A DNA stretch of 64,000 nucleotides from Thalassococcus arenae. Its GTDB lineage: Bacteria > Pseudomonadota > Alphaproteobacteria > Rhodobacterales > Rhodobacteraceae. Numbering within the stretch: position 1 is the first letter of the stretch; each line of letters starts with the position of its first letter. A program made the translations under genes and the position numbers. Positions 61,513 to 64,000 of the stretch are shown here, one piece after another. The notes beneath the pieces were generated by a model. The model searched no databases. It saw nothing but the letters and a program-made list of their open reading frames with translations, and was not told where the DNA came from. The stretch is from contig NZ_JAHRWL010000001.1 of NCBI RefSeq assembly GCF_019104745.1, forward strand, positions 682,001 through 746,000, written 5' to 3'.

Positions 61513-63915
61513 CTAGCCGCGCAGCACCCCGCCCGTCGCCTTGGTCACCTTGTCGACGATCCTGGCCGACACGGCTTCGATGTCGGCGTCCTTGAGGGTC
61601 TTTTCCGTGGGCTGAAGCCGCACGGTGATGGCCAGCGATTTCTTGCCCGCGCCGAGGCTTCCGCCGATGAATTCGTCGAAGACGCGGACATCCTCGATCA
61701 GCGTCTTGTCGGCACCGGCGGCGGCGTTGACCAGGGTCAGCGCTTCGACATCGGCATCCACCACGAAGGCGAAATCGCGTTCCACCGCCTGCAGATCGTT
61801 CAACGCCAGGGCCGGCCGGGTCGACCCGGCCTTGCGCGGCAGCGGCACTTCGGCGGGCCAGAGGGTGAAACCCATCGCGGGGCCCTTCACATCCAGCGCA
61901 CGCAGCACGCGGGGATGGATTTCGCCGAACACCGCCAGCACCTTTTTCGGGCCGAGGCAGATCATGCCGTGCCGGCCCGGATGCCACCAATCGCTGGCGC
62001 CGCGCAGGATCTGCGCCTTGGCGGGGGCACCGATGGCGGCCAGCACGGCCTCGCAATCGGCCTTGGCGTCATACAGGTCGACCGTGCGGCTGTTGCCGTG
62101 CACATCCTTGGGGCCGGTGCGGCCGACCAGCAGGCCGGTGACCAGCAGGTGCTGTTCACCGGGTTCGCCACCGTGAAACGCGTGACCGACCTCGAACAGC
62201 GCGAGATCCATGAAGCCGCGCGCCTGGTTGCGTGCCGCGGCCTGAAGCAGGCCGGGCAGCAGTGCCGGGCGCATGTGGCTCATCTCGGAACTGATCGGAT
62301 TGGCCAGCATCGTCGCGTCATCACCGCCGCTGAACAGCGCCGCCGCGTGACTGTCGATGAAGCTGTAGGTGACGCATTCGTTGTATCCAAGTTGTGCGCA
62401 CGTGCGCCGTGCCGCCTGTTCGCGTTTCTGCATTGGCGACAGGATCGGTTTCGGCACGCCGGCGTTCATCCGCGGCAGCGGCTGACCCTTGAGCTTGGTC
62501 AGCGAGGCGATGCGCGCGACTTCCTCGACCAGGTCGGCTTCGCCCATCACGTCGGGCCGCCAGGATGGGACATGGGCAAGGTTGCCCTCCATCTTGAAGC
62601 CGAGCGCGGTCAGGGTCTGGCGCTGGTCGGATTCGGGAATGTCCATGCCCACCAGGCTGACGACGCGCGCGGGATCGAGCCGGTAGCTGCGCGCGGTGTT
62701 CGGCACCTTGCCCGCCGTCACCACGTTCGACGGCTCGCCGCCGCAGAGATCGAGGATCATCTGCGTCGCGTCTTCCAGCGCCTGCATGTTGTAGGCCGGA
62801 TCGATGCCGCGTTCGTTGCGATAGCGCGCGTCGGAATTGATCTTGAGCGCGCGGCCGGTATTGGCGATCTGGATGTGGTCCCAGACGGCGGCTTCGAGAA
62901 AGACATTGACCGTCTCGCGCGTGCAGCCGGTGGCCAGCCCGCCCATGATGCCGCCGATGCTTTCGATGGCCTTGTCGTCCGAAATGACCACCTGCCCGGC
63001 CGAGAAGGTGTAGGTCTTTTCGTCCAGCCCCACCAGCGTGTCGCCGTCAGCCGCGCGGTGCACCCGCAGGTTGCCGGTGACCTTGTCGGCGTCGAAGACG
63101 TGCAGCGGGCGGTTGCGGTCGTAGGTGAAGAAATTGGTGATGTCCACGAGCGCCGAGATCGGCCGCAGCCCGATGGCCTTGAGCCGGTCCTGCAGCCATT
63201 GCGGGCTGGGGCCGTTCTGCACGCCGCGGATCAGCCGGCCGGCGAAAACATGGCAGCCGCCCGCGCCCGCCGTGTCGGCGTCGATGGTGACGGTGATCGG
63301 GCAGGGATACTGCCCCTCGACCCGTTCCTGCGGCAGCGGTTTGAGCGTGCCGAGGCCGCGCGCGGCCAGATCGCGGGCGATGCCGTGCACCCCCAGGGCG
63401 TCCTGGCGGTTGGGGGTGATGGCGATCTCGATCACCGGGTCGACCTTGGCAGGGTCGTTTTCGGCCAGCCAGTCGGGGAAGGTCTGGCCGACCTCGCCCG
63501 AGGGAAGCTCGATGATGCCGTCATGTTCGTCCGACAGCTCCATCTCGCGTTCACTGGCCATCATGCCGTGGGATTCGACGCCGCGGATATTGCCGACCTT
63601 GATGGTGGTGTCGATGCCGGGCACGTAGGTGCCGGGCTTGGCCACGACGACGGTGATGCCGGTGCGGGCGTTGGGCGCACCGCAGACGATCTGTTTCTCG
63701 CCCTCGTCGGTCAGGACGCGGCAGACCTTGAGCTTGTCGGCATCGGGGTGCTTTTCGGCATGCAGCACCTTGCCGATGGTGAAATCGGCCAGCCTTGCCG
63801 CCGGGTTCTCGATCCCTTCGACCTCGAGCCCCAGATCGGTGAGCGTCTCGGCGATCTCGTCCACGGAGGCCGTGGTGTCGAGGTGGTCTTTCAGCCAGGA
63901 GAGGGTGAATTTCAT
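61513..63915 (-). CDS. pheT: Phenylalanyl-tRNA synthetase beta subunit
   Basis: 800 residues. MKFTLSWLKDHLDTTASVDE is the normal start; the tRNA-binding (EMAP-like) domain is at residues about 40-150 (HPDADKLKVCRVLTDEGEKQ), B3/B4 editing domain follows, with the B5 domain near ARVVSLVGMDIPESDQRQTL. The C-terminal FDX-ACB anticodon-binding domain has RDFAFVVDADVEALTLVNAA. Forms the alpha2beta2 enzyme with PheS, whose gene should lie upstream off the right edge. Confidence 0.97.
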   Translation of the reverse strand: MKFTLSWLKDHLDTTASVDEIAETLTDLGLEVEGIENPAARLADFTIGKVLHAEKHPDADKLKVCRVLTDEGEKQIVCGAPNARTGITVVVAKPGTYVPGIDTTIKVGNIRGVESHGMMASEREMELSDEHDGIIELPSGEVGQTFPDWLAENDPAKVDPVIEIAITPNRQDALGVHGIARDLAARGLGTLKPLPQERVEGQYPCPITVTIDADTAGAGGCHVFAGRLIRGVQNGPSPQWLQDRLKAIGLRPISALVDITNFFTYDRNRPLHVFDADKVTGNLRVHRAADGDTLVGLDEKTYTFSAGQVVISDDKAIESIGGIMGGLATGCTRETVNVFLEAAVWDHIQIANTGRALKINSDARYRNERGIDPAYNMQALEDATQMILDLCGGEPSNVVTAGKVPNTARSYRLDPARVVSLVGMDIPESDQRQTLTALGFKMEGNLAHVPSWRPDVMGEADLVEEVARIASLTKLKGQPLPRMNAGVPKPILSPMQKREQAARRTCAQLGYNECVTYSFIDSHAAALFSGGDDATMLANPISSEMSHMRPALLPGLLQAAARNQARGFMDLALFEVGHAFHGGEPGEQHLLVTGLLVGRTGPKDVHGNSRTVDLYDAKADCEAVLAAIGAPAKAQILRGASDWWHPGRHGMICLGPKKVLAVFGEIHPRVLRALDVKGPAMGFTLWPAEVPLPRKAGSTRPALALNDLQAVERDFAFVVDADVEALTLVNAAAGADKTLIEDVRVFDEFIGGSLGAGKKSLAITVRLQPTEKTLKDADIEAVSARIVDKVTKATGGVLRG

Positions 63916-64000
63916 TTTATCTGTCCTCTGTCACGGCGTGCTGCGCGCAAATCCTGCGGCGCGCCCGGCCCGAGGGTGGGTGCGGAACGCGCCCGCCCAT
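63916..64000. other. Region upstream of pheT, cut by window edge
   Basis: 85 bases of GC-rich sequence without a clear gene. The minus-strand ribosome site GAGGACAGATAAA leads into pheT. The remainder could be the intergenic gap to pheS. Confidence 0.4.

Overview
The window looks like chromosomal DNA of a marine alphaproteobacterium of the Rhodobacterales (Roseobacter/Rhodobacter group). The evidence is the high GC content, two ethylmalonyl-CoA pathway enzymes (an Mcl1-type malyl-CoA lyase and a methylsuccinyl-CoA dehydrogenase with the long N-terminal extension), the ybgC-tolQRAB-pal-cpoB-tilS-ftsH order, the folD/chorismate mutase/fhs cluster and an alphaproteobacterial TIGR02300 protein. 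About 60 genes are densely packed, many with 1-4 base overlaps. There is one tRNA gene (tRNA-Ala, GGC anticodon). I see no rRNA, CRISPR array, prophage or transposase.

Layout. 1-1616: start of dnaE (running off the left edge) and a secreted or anchored protein of unknown function. 1863-11225: one operon for purine use, with xanthine dehydrogenase (xdhABC), a BMP-type nucleoside/purine ABC importer and a strong terminator. 11265-16345: cytochrome c, CPBP protease, VWA protein, aldo/keto reductase, nitroreductase and CoA-transferase. 16501-21303: ligase-associated helicase and PdeM nuclease, a thioesterase, and an ArsR-SRPBCC pair with a clear operator palindrome. 21300-27300: one-carbon (folate) cluster, MOSC protein and ftsH. 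27377-34475: tilS and the Tol-Pal envelope system. 34545-37451: HNH protein, mechanosensitive channel and flavoprotein. 37412-43112: a minus-strand run with an OmpA/BON protein, a D-amino acid transaminase, a DEDDh exonuclease, dgcA and dgcN, which suggests D-glutamate/D-amino acid catabolism. 43360-47211: mcl1, a GerW-like/DUF2953/small-protein trio, and a 5TM membrane protein with a decayed GGDEF-like domain and a Cys cluster. 47221-53942: Lrp-LysE pair, AraC regulator, accA, CcdA-thioredoxin pair, unknown membrane protein, GntR regulator and YgjP-like metalloprotease. 54060-64000: TIGR02300 protein, tRNA-Ala, two TauE/SafE transporters, methylsuccinyl-CoA dehydrogenase, an Orn/Lys/Arg decarboxylase, an AhpD-like protein, an EF-hand protein and pheT.

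The most unusual observations concern small DNA structure rather than large islands. A palindromic mini-element of about 70 bp sits in frame inside both xdhA and xdhB, in opposite orientations, with diverged relatives in intergenic DNA. The last 15 codons of the methylsuccinyl-CoA dehydrogenase gene are duplicated 89 bp downstream with only synonymous differences, flanking a near-perfect palindrome. Two hairpins of 40 bp are repeated in tandem after mcl1. At the protein level, the GerW-like/DUF2953 pair in a non-sporeforming lineage and the decayed GGDEF-like protein are the best candidates for undescribed functions.
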